Source: Silene conica (lineage: Eukaryota; Streptophyta; Magnoliopsida; Caryophyllales; Caryophyllaceae). Taken from it: DNA of 64,000 nt. Under the pieces are notes generated by a model. It saw nothing but the letters and a program-made list of their open reading frames with translations, was not told the DNA's origin and searched no databases. Position 1 is the stretch's first letter, and every line of letters starts with the position of its first letter. The stretch spans positions 68,313,460-68,377,459 of the forward strand of contig CM055317.2 in the NCBI GenBank assembly GCA_029255685.2, written 5' to 3'. Position numbers and translations under genes: made by a program. Below are positions 35,401 through 44,961 of the stretch, piece after piece.

Positions 35401-37396
35401 TAATTATAAGTTAATACTTAATAGTTGGCTATATTGCACTCATCAAACATTGATGTATGAGTTATTCAGTTGGGCTAGTTATACCCAGTAAACAGTAATA
35501 ACTTACTATATTTAACAAGGACATGACATTACAATTATAGTAAATTTATGGGCCATCTTTTAAGACTCCAAAAAAGGAATTTCTATAGCAGTTCGTCGTA
35601 TTGTTGTAAATAGGGTCCAACATTTTGATTTACAATTATAAACGGTCCAAATTAACCAGCTCAAGCCCAATAAATACGCAAGACTTACATCATCATCATC
35701 GTTAAAGCTAATAAGTCTCACCTGATTTGAATCCGAATCAACTTGATTCGATAGACTTTCGATCCGCAATACGCCGCGATCGGATGATTAGAGACCCAAT
35801 CTAAATCAGACCCCATCCAATATTAACCCAATTAAATTAATAAACTGACAATTATTAAACTTAATATTGATCAAAATGAACGTGACTTAGTGTTTAGATC
35901 GATAAATTTAATTTAAAAATGAAGTCAATAAACAAAATAATAGTAAAAACTAAATTATACTATATGTTTTTTAGGTTATAAAACTAAATGTAATTGTTAA
36001 ATACTTTGAATTAAAGTAATGCGATAGATTAAATGGACTCGATAACGACTCGACTCAAAAGGATAAGCTGACCCGAACCAATTTGGCCCGACAAACCCAA
36101 TCCAACCGATCCAAACCAACTATAAGTAAATGACTAAAATCGAGAGAGTTTGCCATGCAACTTTCCAAGTATTACCAAATTAAAGTTGTGCATGGAGAAA
36201 TAATAGCGTAAATGTGGTAACTCATAGAAAGTGAGTTCATGTTATTATTGGTGTGTATAATATATATTCAATTAAGATAGGAAACTTGTACTATAATTAT
36301 AATTGAATTGTAATACTCTATAATTTCACATTAAGGTTGTAATTTACAATTTGGCCCGATATCCCCATGTGCTTTCCCATTCACCCTCTAAATTGGTATT
36401 TTATGAGAAAAAATAGTATTCGTCTTATTATTTTAGACGGATCTAGCGATCTAAAATAAAATTAGTGTTTTACATTAAGGTTGTAATTCACAACACAATT
36501 ATGATGTCACTAGGTACGTAGGTTGTTATTGTTTACATGTTGACTTATTCCCTTTTATTTGTTTTCGTAGGTTACATTATTAGACAATAGTCTAGCTATT
36601 TGCTTTGCTAGCTATTTTGGAGTATATATTTAATTTGGCTAATATTATTAACCAATATTTCGTAAACATGACGGGAATGTTGCTTAAGCAATTTTAAATT
36701 TTTGATGGAACTTTCTAATATTATAATCTCTAATAAATTGGTCGATTTTTTGAGAAACGGATTTAAAAAAAGTTATTGAGGGCTATTATATAATTTAAAA
36801 TAAAAGTGGTGCAAAGAGTAAATTATGTACATACTCTTACTATGCATAAGTGCTTATTTAAAATTCTTTCGATAATTAAGAGGTAAATTTTAAATGGGTA
36901 ATAATTGTTGAATCGGAGAATTTAATATGTGGATATTGAGTTTCTTGTTAATAGGTTTGACATATAAGTGTACTCGTTATTGGCCGGGAAGGTGTTTACT
37001 CTGATCCCTCAATCATTACCCATTGGTGTGTGGTGGTGGTGGTGGTGGTGGGGGTGGAGTGGTAAACTAATTGTTTTTTCATGACGGGAATAGTTTGAGA
37101 GTGTATAATTACTCTCTTATTAAATATGGAAAATGTACCTTATACATCTCTCCGTTATTCTTTTTTCCCCTTGTACCCTCAATCCAAGCAAGTCCTGAGT
37201 AATGTATTAATAAAAATGGATATAAATTTTGATCAAATAGGTACCGTTATATACCAAATGGAAGAGTTAAGCTCTCTATATCTACGTGAATAATTTACAT
37301 TTACTTTATTATGTGAGAAATAAGTCAAATGTAAATTATTAACTCAGAGAGAGTTTATATACTTAACACACAATGAGGAAAAAAAAGGCAACAAAT
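32423..37396. other. AT-rich intergenic region, no gene seen
   Basis: About 5 kb without a recognisable gene. Visible items are a two-copy ATTCATTCTCTTTAGAAATA repeat at about 32510-32600; a hairpin with 10-bp arms ACCACAGAGC/GCTCTGTGGT at 34364-34392; a GTGAGACGGTCT patch at about 34700-34830; a short (CAAA)n run near 35245; a patch of GACCCGA words at 35790-36120; and a (GGT)n microsatellite at about 37025-37050. Confidence 0.45.
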
Positions 37397-37401
37397 GACA
37401 C
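37397..37401. repeat. LTR retrotransposon target site duplication, left
   Basis: GACAC here and GACAC at 53776-53780 flank the element exactly at its TG and CA termini, giving the 5-bp duplication made by an integrase. Confidence 0.92.
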
Positions 37402-37633
37402 TGATGAGCTCCATTTTGGTCATCATTTCCTTTGCATTTTCTTTGTTTTCGGTCACGATTCGGCCTCGATTTGCGTGTCTTGAGGTGTTTTTACGTCCGT
37501 TGCCTCGTATATTCCTATTCTGTCCAATTTTTGTAGGCATTACGGCGGGGGCAAAGAAACGAGACAAATCGACCCGAATTTGGAGCGATTTATGAAGAAT
37601 TGTGAAGGATTTGTGAATGTTGCCTCCCAGGCC

Positions 37634-38084
37634 CTCCCAGCCGGTCCCCAACCGGCGGCCGGTCGGCCGGCTGGGAGCTCTGACTTAGGAATTTTGGCGT
37701 AAAAGAAGAGAAAGTTGCAGATTCATGGAGCAAGGCTCCCAGCCGGTGGCCTACCGGCAGCCGGTTTGCCGGCTGGGGAGACCTTCACATACTTAGCCAA
37801 ATTTTCGAAGATTGAAGAAATAAGCTATATTGGGCAGACTTCTCAAAAAGGTGTCCCAGCCGGTGGACAACCGGCAGCCGGTCCACCGGCTGAGGGTACC
37901 TGTAGCCAAGAAAAAGAAGGAAAAAGTCAGAACTGAAGGATAGGCTTCCCAGCCGGTGCCCGACCGGCAGCCGGCCGGTCGGCTGGGAATGCATGCTCAT
38001 TGAAGAAAATCGAAGAAAAAGTCAGAAGTCCTTACTTGGACTCTCAGCCGGTCCCAGACCGGCAGCCGGTCGACCGGCTGGGAG
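37634..38084. repeat. Array of five spaced palindromes in the 5' LTR
   Basis: Units lie at 37634-37677, 37736-37780, 37855-37895, 37946-37989 and 38041-38084, with start-to-start distances of 102, 119, 91 and 95 bp. The consensus is CCCAGCCGGT, a short variable stretch, ACCGGCAGCCGGT, a short variable stretch, then ACCGGCTGGG. The outer arms pair (11 bp perfect in unit 1) and each half can also fold on its own CCGGT/ACCGG, so a cruciform or a two-hairpin structure is possible. Spacers are A/G-rich (GAAGAAAAAG-like). The array ends 24 bp before the TATA box. Identical units occur in the 3' LTR. Confidence 0.9.
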
Positions 38085-38107
38085 GCCTTTTTCGTATTTT
38101 CGAGCCC

Positions 38108-38115
38108 TATATAAA
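38108..38115 (+). promoter_or_regulatory. TATA box of the 5' LTR
   Basis: CCCTATATAAACCCGCAC is a good plant TATA context, at about 700 bp into the LTR just after the palindrome array. It would start the element's genomic RNA about 30 bp downstream. The 3' LTR copy is at 52770-52777. Confidence 0.65.
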
Positions 38116-39116
38116 CCCGCACTTTACACACTTCTTATTTACGCATTCTTAAGCTTTTTTAGGGTTTACTACTGTTTGGAATACTTAGCACTTAGACTCA
38201 AAAACACTAAAAAATACTTTAATCTTATTTAGATCTTTACTTAATCTTTCTTTATTAGTTAATCTCTCTAGAGGATTCTCCTTAAGTTTGTGTTTAAGCA
38301 TTTTGTTAGTGGATTATTTGGGTTGTAATTTTTGGGGGATTTGGAAGAATCCTTCAACTTGTCATCCAAGTCATTTCCTTTTCCATAGTTAATGGTATAA
38401 TCTTCTTCATCTTTACTTTATCTTTGCATTTCCTTTAAGTTTTGTTTGTTTAATTGTTTACTCTTACTTAATCCAACATGTCTAGCAATTCCTCATCATT
38501 TGTTTACATACTTATGTTAGCCATGTGTGAGTAGTTCCCCTACTAGGGTTAGGGGTGTGCTTTGGTTTGTTGATAGCTATGAATCTTGCTTAGGGTTAGG
38601 ATTTGGTTCTCTTCTTTGCTAGGTTTTCATTTATGCATGTTACATGTTTGATGAAATGTCTCAACGACGGTTGGACATGATTCTCATTGTTGTTGGCCTT
38701 TGATGATAGTCTAGGGCTTTCATGGACATGTATGTATGTTAGGTTGGCCTTATTTGTAGCGAAAGCTAGGATAGGGATCGACTTTAGGTGAGTCAAATCG
38801 ATAGACGAGACAAACCTAGGCCTAGTATAGTGGAGACCTTAGATTCCCTTGCATGATTCGTTACCAACCTACCTTAGTACCCCCGACACCTTAGTATCTT
38901 TTATTCATCGATTTTATCTTGACACTTTTGCTTTAATTTATCTTTAGTAGTTGTTAATCAATCACAAACTTATTACCCAACTCGAGCTCGAACTAGAACT
39001 TAAATATACAACTTCCCCACCGTCTTTTGCGTTCGACCCTAAATTATACTACTTAATTTGAGAGTTTATAAATTGTTTTTGGTGCCGGAATCGACGACAA
39101 AATCCGGCCATCAAAA

Positions 39117-39134
39117 TGGCGCCGTTGCCGGGGA
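39117..39134 (+). other. Primer binding site, tRNA-Asp type
   Basis: TGGCGCCGTTGCCGGGGA starts three bases after the 5' LTR. It is complementary to the 3' end of plant tRNA-Asp including CCA, the primer usual for Athila-type elements. It primes minus-strand DNA synthesis. Confidence 0.88.
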
Positions 39135-39297
39135 CGGTGTTTAGAAGTTGTGTAGTTTAGTTTTAGTTTTAGTCTAGAGTTAGTTGAACTTGTTTTGTTT
39201 TGATCAAAGATTTGGTAGTTAATTGTAGAGTGCTTGTTTTATTGCTCACCCTAGTGTTTAACAAGCACTAGGACGACTAATTTGTTTGCTAAGTTTT

Positions 39298-42200
39298 ATG
39301 CCTAGGGGTGACTCTAACTCTTTGTTGTCATCTTCCGAACCGGAGAGGCTCTTTCGGGCCCTAAGGAGGAAGACTATTGCAAGGGTAAGAATTGCGTCCC
39401 AAGCATCCACTAGCCAAAACAACCCCTCTTCATCCGAACCACCAAGTCCCAATCAAAGCAATCCTAGCCCAACATCCGAAAGTTTTGACAATCCGTTTTA
39501 TCAATCACCACCACAATCACCACACTTTCCAAACAACCATCCAATTCATATAATGGCCGCTCTTCGTGATCATAACCGGCCCAATCACAATGACACCACC
39601 AATCCAATCAACTTCGGGGTCCTTGTTCCTCAAAATTTCGAAATACACCCTTCGCAAATGAGTTCAATCGAAAAGAATGCCTTTAGCGGGGCTTCCCACG
39701 AAGATGCTCATGGGCACTTGAGAAAGTTCAAGGGTAAAGTCGCAATGATAAAAAAAACCGGAGTACCCGAGGAGACACTAAGGCTTATGCTTTTCCCCTA
39801 TTCCTTAACCGACAAGGCCGATAGGTGGCTAAATGTCCATGCTCCAAATACATTCACCACATGGGACGACTTGGCAACGGCTTTCCTTGCCAAGTACTAC
39901 CCATCCTCCAAGACCGCGATGCTCCGGAATGAGATAACTCAGTTTCAACAAGACGAGGGAGAATCTTTGGGAGAAGCTTGGGATAGATACCAAGATTTGT
40001 TAGCCAAGTGCCCACACCACGGGATACCACCTTGGTACACAACCCAAACTTTTTTTCAAACTCTTCTCTCCCGGACTAAGGAAATGGTTAATGCATCGGC
40101 GGGTGGTAGCTTTGACCACTTGCCACATGAGGAAGGAACGGAACTCATTAAGAAGATTGTTGATTCGGAGGAAAACTATGGTACTAGGGGGAATGTCTTG
40201 AGGAAGAGTAGTAAGTACCCTAGTGAGCAACTTTCCAATGCTAAGGCAAACGAAGAAACCAATGCCAAGTTGGACATGTTAACCAAGAAATTGGAAGAGT
40301 TGACAAAGGGCTCCGCTACCAAAGAAACCAAGAGCAAAGTCCCGGGAATGTACCAAGTTAATAGTGTTGTTTCATGTGACTTATGTGGGGGATGCGGGCA
40401 TACTTTTGATGTGTGTGCAAACAACAATTCCTATGAGGGAAGTGAGAGTATGGAGGAGCTATATGCTTTCCAAGCCTTTAACAACCCAAAAAACCCCAAT
40501 ACTTTCAACCCAAATTCGAACTATTACCATCAAGGGATCCGAGGAAGCCCCTATATGAGTTACAAGAGTACCAATGTGTTGAATCCTCATCAAATTCAAC
40601 AACCTCAAGGGCAAAATCCCCCCGGTTTTCAACCAAGGGGAGGAAACTTCAACCCGAGAAACAATTACAACAACAACTTTTACCAAGGGAATCAAACCAA
40701 CCAAGCCAATCAAGGCTTTCAACAAAGTTTCAATGACCCGAACTTTAGTCCAAATTTCCAAAACAACCAAAACCAACAAAATTTCAATGCAAATTTCAAT
40801 AACAACAATCCAAACTTCAACAACCAAAACAACAACCAATACCATAACCAACAAAATTTCCACAACCCAAACCACCAACAAAACTTCCACAACAACAATT
40901 TCAACAATCAAAGTCTCAATGACCAAAATTTCAACCAACCATTTCCTAACCACCACCAAAACCCAAACTTCAACAACCAAGGTCCCAAAGCAAATCAACA
41001 AAGTGGGGGTGCAAGGAATGACTACGGGTTTCCCTTGCCCCTTACCAACACACCTCATCAAGATCTCTCAAGTGACTCCCAAGTTGGAGAGTTGCTTAAA
41101 CTTGTGAAAGGCATGCAAGCGACACATAATCAAGAAATGATGAATTTGAAGACGGCAAATCAAAAAGAGATCCGAGAGATGGAGGCTAGAGTTGCTTCAC
41201 AAGCCTTAGCCAACCCACAAAGGCCACCCGGCGGCTTTCTTGCCCAAGGTCAAAGCTCCCGGGATGCTTCAAAACCACACGGTGTCAATGCTATTATGAC
41301 AAGCAAATATGAGCAACCAATGCTTGAGAAGAGAGATGATGAAGGAGGATCCAAGGTAGAGCAAGTTATGACGGTATTTGGTAGTGGAAGTGAGGAATGT
41401 GTTGAGGAGGAGGTGATGGTGATGGTGCCCAACACTCCTCCAGATGATTGTAATGAAGTCGAAATTGATGACTTGAACTTTGTGATGCAACAAGTCTTGA
41501 ACACTCCGAAGAAGAATCGTGATGAAGGCCCTAGTGCCAAAGGAAAAAGAGTTCATGTGATAGAAGAGGAGGACCATGGATATGTGGAGAGCCTCATGGA
41601 GAGAAAGATGTGCGAATTCTTTCGTAAAATCACCAAGGGGGACCCTCGTTGCAATGAGTTGATTAAACTTGTTGAGGAAGTAGAGGCCACAATCCCCTCC
41701 ACCCAAGAGAAGAGGGAAGTCAATGCCATTTCATTAGTGGCGAAAAAGGTTCCAAGAGATTTGCCAATTAAGTTAGGAGACCCGGGGAGCTTCTCTATTC
41801 AATGCTCCGTAGGGGGGAGAAACATTGAGCACGCTTTGTGCGATCTAGGAGCAAGTGTGAGTGTTATCCCACTTGCCATGGCCAAAAGATTGAACATTAA
41901 GCACTTGTCCCCTCCTATAACGGACATCACTCTTGCCGACGGGACGGTTAGACCTACTATTGGGGTCCTTGAAGATGCGGTGGTCAAGGTTGGATCGCTT
42001 TCCATCCCCACCGACTTCATGGTCGTTGATATTCCGGTCGGTGAAAGCTCTTTCATTATTCTTGGGAGGCCCTTCTTGGCCACCGGGGGAGCAATCATTG
42101 ATGTAAAAAGGGGTAGGCTAACCTTTCAAGTCGAAGATGAGTGTTGTGAATTCGTGCTTCCGGAAGCCCCCGATGCAAATTTTAAGGAAAAGAATGTTGG

Positions 42201-42564
42201 CATGGTTGCAAGCTTGTTGGTGAATGATGTCCCTAAGATGCTTGATGAGAAGGGAATCATGAAAAGTATGACCTTGAAGAATGAGGATGCTAGTTTTACT
42301 AGCGGGAAGTTGTTTAGTCCGAAGAAGAGAGACCGTGATAAAGATCAAAGAAAACCAAGTTGTGCTAGTTCTTTTAAAGACCCTTTAATTGAAAAAGGGG
42401 ACCTAGAGGAGCTAATTGTCGGAAAAGATGTCAAAGCTCGAAAGTTGATGATGAGCAAGATGGAAACTCGAAGTGAGAGCAAAGTGGAAGCCCCGTCCGC
42501 GGCTTTTGACCTTTTCTTAAGGTCACTAGTTAGCATGGACGAAGTTTCCACCTATAAAGATTGA
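39298..42564 (+). CDS. gag: gag polyprotein with protease-like domain (Athila-like)
   Basis: 1088 residues from the ATG at 39298 (the frame is open a little further upstream, but without ATG). A Retrotrans_gag domain at about residues 128-290 includes FSGASHEDAHGHL, a DKADRWL block and AFLAKYYP. It forms the particle. A single zinc knuckle CDLCGGCGHTFDVC lies at about 360-373 for RNA binding. A long Asn/Gln/Phe-rich tract at about 395-565 resembles a prion-like low-complexity region. A retropepsin-like domain at about 800-950 has CDLGASVSVIP, with DLGA where active retroviral proteases have D-T/S-G-A, and later IILGRPFLATGG. The ORF stops cleanly at 42564, where reverse transcriptase would normally follow; none does. 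It is intact, so it could supply its own particle protein. Confidence 0.9.
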   Translation: MPRGDSNSLLSSSEPERLFRALRRKTIARVRIASQASTSQNNPSSSEPPSPNQSNPSPTSESFDNPFYQSPPQSPHFPNNHPIHIMAALRDHNRPNHNDTTNPINFGVLVPQNFEIHPSQMSSIEKNAFSGASHEDAHGHLRKFKGKVAMIKKTGVPEETLRLMLFPYSLTDKADRWLNVHAPNTFTTWDDLATAFLAKYYPSSKTAMLRNEITQFQQDEGESLGEAWDRYQDLLAKCPHHGIPPWYTTQTFFQTLLSRTKEMVNASAGGSFDHLPHEEGTELIKKIVDSEENYGTRGNVLRKSSKYPSEQLSNAKANEETNAKLDMLTKKLEELTKGSATKETKSKVPGMYQVNSVVSCDLCGGCGHTFDVCANNNSYEGSESMEELYAFQAFNNPKNPNTFNPNSNYYHQGIRGSPYMSYKSTNVLNPHQIQQPQGQNPPGFQPRGGNFNPRNNYNNNFYQGNQTNQANQGFQQSFNDPNFSPNFQNNQNQQNFNANFNNNNPNFNNQNNNQYHNQQNFHNPNHQQNFHNNNFNNQSLNDQNFNQPFPNHHQNPNFNNQGPKANQQSGGARNDYGFPLPLTNTPHQDLSSDSQVGELLKLVKGMQATHNQEMMNLKTANQKEIREMEARVASQALANPQRPPGGFLAQGQSSRDASKPHGVNAIMTSKYEQPMLEKRDDEGGSKVEQVMTVFGSGSEECVEEEVMVMVPNTPPDDCNEVEIDDLNFVMQQVLNTPKKNRDEGPSAKGKRVHVIEEEDHGYVESLMERKMCEFFRKITKGDPRCNELIKLVEEVEATIPSTQEKREVNAISLVAKKVPRDLPIKLGDPGSFSIQCSVGGRNIEHALCDLGASVSVIPLAMAKRLNIKHLSPPITDITLADGTVRPTIGVLEDAVVKVGSLSIPTDFMVVDIPVGESSFIILGRPFLATGGAIIDVKRGRLTFQVEDECCEFVLPEAPDANFKEKNVGMVASLLVNDVPKMLDEKGIMKSMTLKNEDASFTSGKLFSPKKRDRDKDQRKPSCASSFKDPLIEKGDLEELIVGKDVKARKLMMSKMETRSESKVEAPSAAFDLFLRSLVSMDEVSTYKD

Positions 42565-42831
42565 AGTTTGATCATGAAAGGTTTGGTGGAGTCACTAAAT
42601 AACCACCGGTTGTAAGTATTAGTTCTCTTTAGTTCATCTAGTTTTCATGTTAGTTTCTTTGTTAGTTCGGTTTTTAGTTTAATTTTTAGGTTGCATGAGA
42701 TATTTGGATATGTTTGTTGCTTGTTTGTGGAAGATTCATGGGTATAGTCGGAGGATTATTGGCATAACCGTTGTAGGCAAAGTTGATTTTTATGTTCAAA
42801 TTAAATTATTTCTCGAAATTGTGTACAGGTA
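42565..42831. other. Inter-ORF spacer after gag
   Basis: Non-coding stretch between the gag stop and the internal palindrome array. No RT, RNase H or integrase sequence is seen, so the pol deletion is complete at this point. Confidence 0.6.
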
Positions 42832-43416
42832 CTCCCAGCCGGCCCACCGGCCGACGGTACCCTACCGGCTGGGAGGCCCTGGACACATTTCTGTTTTTGA
42901 TAGTTTATTGGGCAGATTTCAGATTTTGCATCCCAGCCTGTACCTAACCGGCAGCCGGTCAACCGGCTGAGAAGACGAGTGCTTATTCAAAAATCGAAAT
43001 TCAAGAGGAAGTGATTCCCAGCCGGTACGCCGGCAGCCGGTCAACCGGCTGAGAATCATGTGATGTGTGAACCCAAGTGAAGAAAAATCAAGGAGAAGGA
43101 ATCCCCAGCCGGTCGGCCGGCAGCCGGTCCGCCGGCTGGGAGTTTTTGTAAGTGAACCAAGCTGAAGAAAAAGAAGATGAAGAAGATCCCCAGCCGGTCG
43201 GCCGGCAGCCGGTCCGCCGGCTGGGAGTGTTTTTGTGTGTTGAAAAGAAGAAGAAGAGAAGATGGAGGATGATGAAGACCGATTTTGAGCCGGTCGGCCG
43301 GCAGCCGGTCCACCGGCCCAGAATCTAATAACTTAGAAAAATTTCAAAAAATTTGAAAAATCCAAACCCTCACTCTCAGCCGGTCGACCGGCCGCCGGTC
43401 CAGGACCGGCTGGGAG
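42832..43416. repeat. Internal array of seven spaced palindromes
   Basis: Units at about 42832-42875, 42931-42972, 43013-43057, 43102-43142, 43187-43227, 43286-43322 and 43373-43416 have the same architecture as those in the LTR: CCAGCCGGT, then CCGGCAGCCGGT, then CCGGCTGGG. Start-to-start distances are 82-100 bp. Spacers are again GAAGAAAAAGAAGA-like. The string ATTGGGCAGA occurs before the second unit here and before the third unit of the LTR, so the two arrays are related by descent. Units at 43102 and 43187 are nearly identical to each other. The array lies about 210 bp upstream of the second ORF. Confidence 0.9.
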
Positions 43417-43626
43417 TGTTCTGTCGCGTTTTAACAAGCTCGTGAATCCCTTCTTTTTCTCATTTCTACCTCATTTCTTCTTCATTTCCCTTCATTTCTT
43501 CATCCCTCTTCCTTATTTCCTTCAATCCTCTTCATCCCTAACCTTCAAAAACCCCAACAAACTTCACCAAACTCTCTCAAATCAAAACCCCCTTTATTCC
43601 CTCATCACCTTATCCTTCAATTAACC
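43417..43626 (+). promoter_or_regulatory. Pyrimidine-rich leader before the second ORF
   Basis: The stretch from about 43441 to 43626 is dominated by TTCTTC/CCTTCATTTC words and ends with ACC before the ATG at 43627. This is a typical plant 5' leader composition. No TATA box is visible in it. Whether it is transcribed separately from the genomic RNA is not known. Confidence 0.35.
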
Positions 43627-44255
43627 ATGTCGGGAAGAACAGAAAGGTGATCCAAATCAAGGCACGACCCTTCGGTTGAGCAAGAGGTCGAAAATGTAAG
43701 GGGGAGTGGCAACATTGGCCCGGATCCTAGCTTTCCCGGTCTCACTTTTGCCTCAATCCAACAAAAAGGTAATTTCACATATTTTAAGAATCGCCCCCTT
43801 CACCCAACTAGGTTTATTGATAGAGCCGGATTGAGAGACTTAGGGATTGAGAAAATAACTGCGGCTCTTTTTGCGGGATTAGGTATGAAAACCTTGTATG
43901 AGACAAAACCGGTTCACACATCTCCCCGGTTAACTTGGGAATTTTTGAGTTCATTGGTTGTTACTAAGAACCGAACTTTGGGGAAAGTAGCATTTTTAGA
44001 GTTCCGATTGATGAATAAGGAACATCGTCTCACCTTAGATGAATTTGCTTTGATTTTTGGGCTAGACGGAAAATTAGCCATTAAGCCTCCGGAGGGCTTT
44101 GATACCGAGCTTATTTGGACAGCCATAACCGGTCTTGTAAGTGATAAAAGCCGAAAGAAACCGGCTAATAGGGTGCATTTGGCACCGATTAGAATTTGGC
44201 ATAGGTTCATGGGGTGGACCGTTTTCTCTAGGGATGAGCCTCACAACTTCACTAC

Positions 44256-44258
44256 TAC
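44256..44258. repeat. CACTA target site duplication, left
   Basis: TAC here and TAC at 48621-48623 flank the CACTA ends exactly, giving the 3-bp duplication expected of this superfamily. Confidence 0.88.
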
Positions 44259-44279
44259 CACTACAAAACAATGCTCTGT

Positions 44280-44712
44280 TTGCGACGGAATTTTCCGTCG
44301 CAAAAAGGGTGAAATCCGTCGCAAATGATGTTTTTGCGACGGATTTGCGACGGACTGCGTCTGTCCCATATTTTTGTCGCAAAAAGTTAATTTGCGACGG
44401 ATTTTTCCGTCGCAACTTTTTTGCGACGGATTGACCACATTTTGCGACGGATTGACCTTGACCAGAAGTCAAGGTCAATCAACATTTGCGACGGAAAATC
44501 CGTCGCAAAGAGGACCATTTGCGACGGATTTTCCGTCGCAAATCTTGATTGACCTTGACTTCTGGTCATAGTCAGTCAAGGTTTGCGACGGAAAATCCGT
44601 CGCAAAGAGGCCCATTTGCGACGGATTTTCCGTCGCAAACCTTGACTGACCTTGACTTCTGGTCAAGGTTTGCGACGGAATTTCCGTCGCAAATTGAGAC
44701 ATTTCCGTCGCA
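44280..44712. repeat. CACTA subterminal repeat array, left
   Basis: About 16 copies of TTTGCGACGG or its complement lie in both orientations, interleaved with larger inverted blocks of GACCTTGACTTCTGGTCA. The whole region can fold back on itself. It is the probable binding region for the TnpA-like protein encoded in the element. Confidence 0.8.
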
Positions 44713-44961
44713 AATACCTGTGTGATTTTCCGGTTTCAGCCCTTTTTCCAGCTCCCCATTTCCATTGAAATGATTCATTTTTTCCCTTTTGCATGATCTG
44801 TAAACCTGCAATTTCAGAAAAACGACCCAGCAACAAAAACTTGTCGGAGACAAGGGTTTTTAATATCTCTTTTCATAACTAATAAGAAAGTTTTACAAAT
44901 GATAATCCAACTCAAAACTAAACATAGTCCGCGGTACATCAACTAAACAACCTAATGAAAT

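Larger units (their letters stand above)
37402..39113 (+). repeat. 5' LTR
   Basis: 1712 bp, TG...CA. It aligns without gaps to 52064-53775 at an offset of 14662. Differences seen are T/C at 38915 against 53577, C/G at 39030 against 53692 and A/G at 39061 against 53723. U3 holds five GC-rich palindromes (37634-38084). A TATA box follows at 38108, and R-U5 is long. Short open frames inside are Pro/Gly/Ala-rich products of the palindromes and are not genes. Confidence 0.95.

Noticed and set aside
37634-38084. Regular palindromes with similar spacing looked like a CRISPR array
   Set aside because: The host is a plant, the repeats are inside LTRs, spacers are low-complexity purine-rich sequence and there are no cas genes.
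37715-38232. Open frames rich in Pro, Gly and Ala inside both LTRs
   Set aside because: They are readings through the GCCGGT palindromes in several frames and on both strands, with no similarity to a protein family.
40459-41107. Long open frames opposite and beside the gag low-complexity tract
   Set aside because: They are shadow frames of the Asn/Gln-rich repeat codons (poly-Val/Leu or poly-Thr), with no independent gene features.
42565-43626. Possible hidden reverse transcriptase or integrase between gag and the second ORF
   Set aside because: All frames were checked by eye for RT, RNase H and integrase motifs and none was found; the interval is spacer and palindrome array.
44241-44712. 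Several overlapping open frames with repeated FATEIPSQ-like peptides
   Set aside because: They are translations of the TTTGCGACGGA subterminal repeats in all frames.
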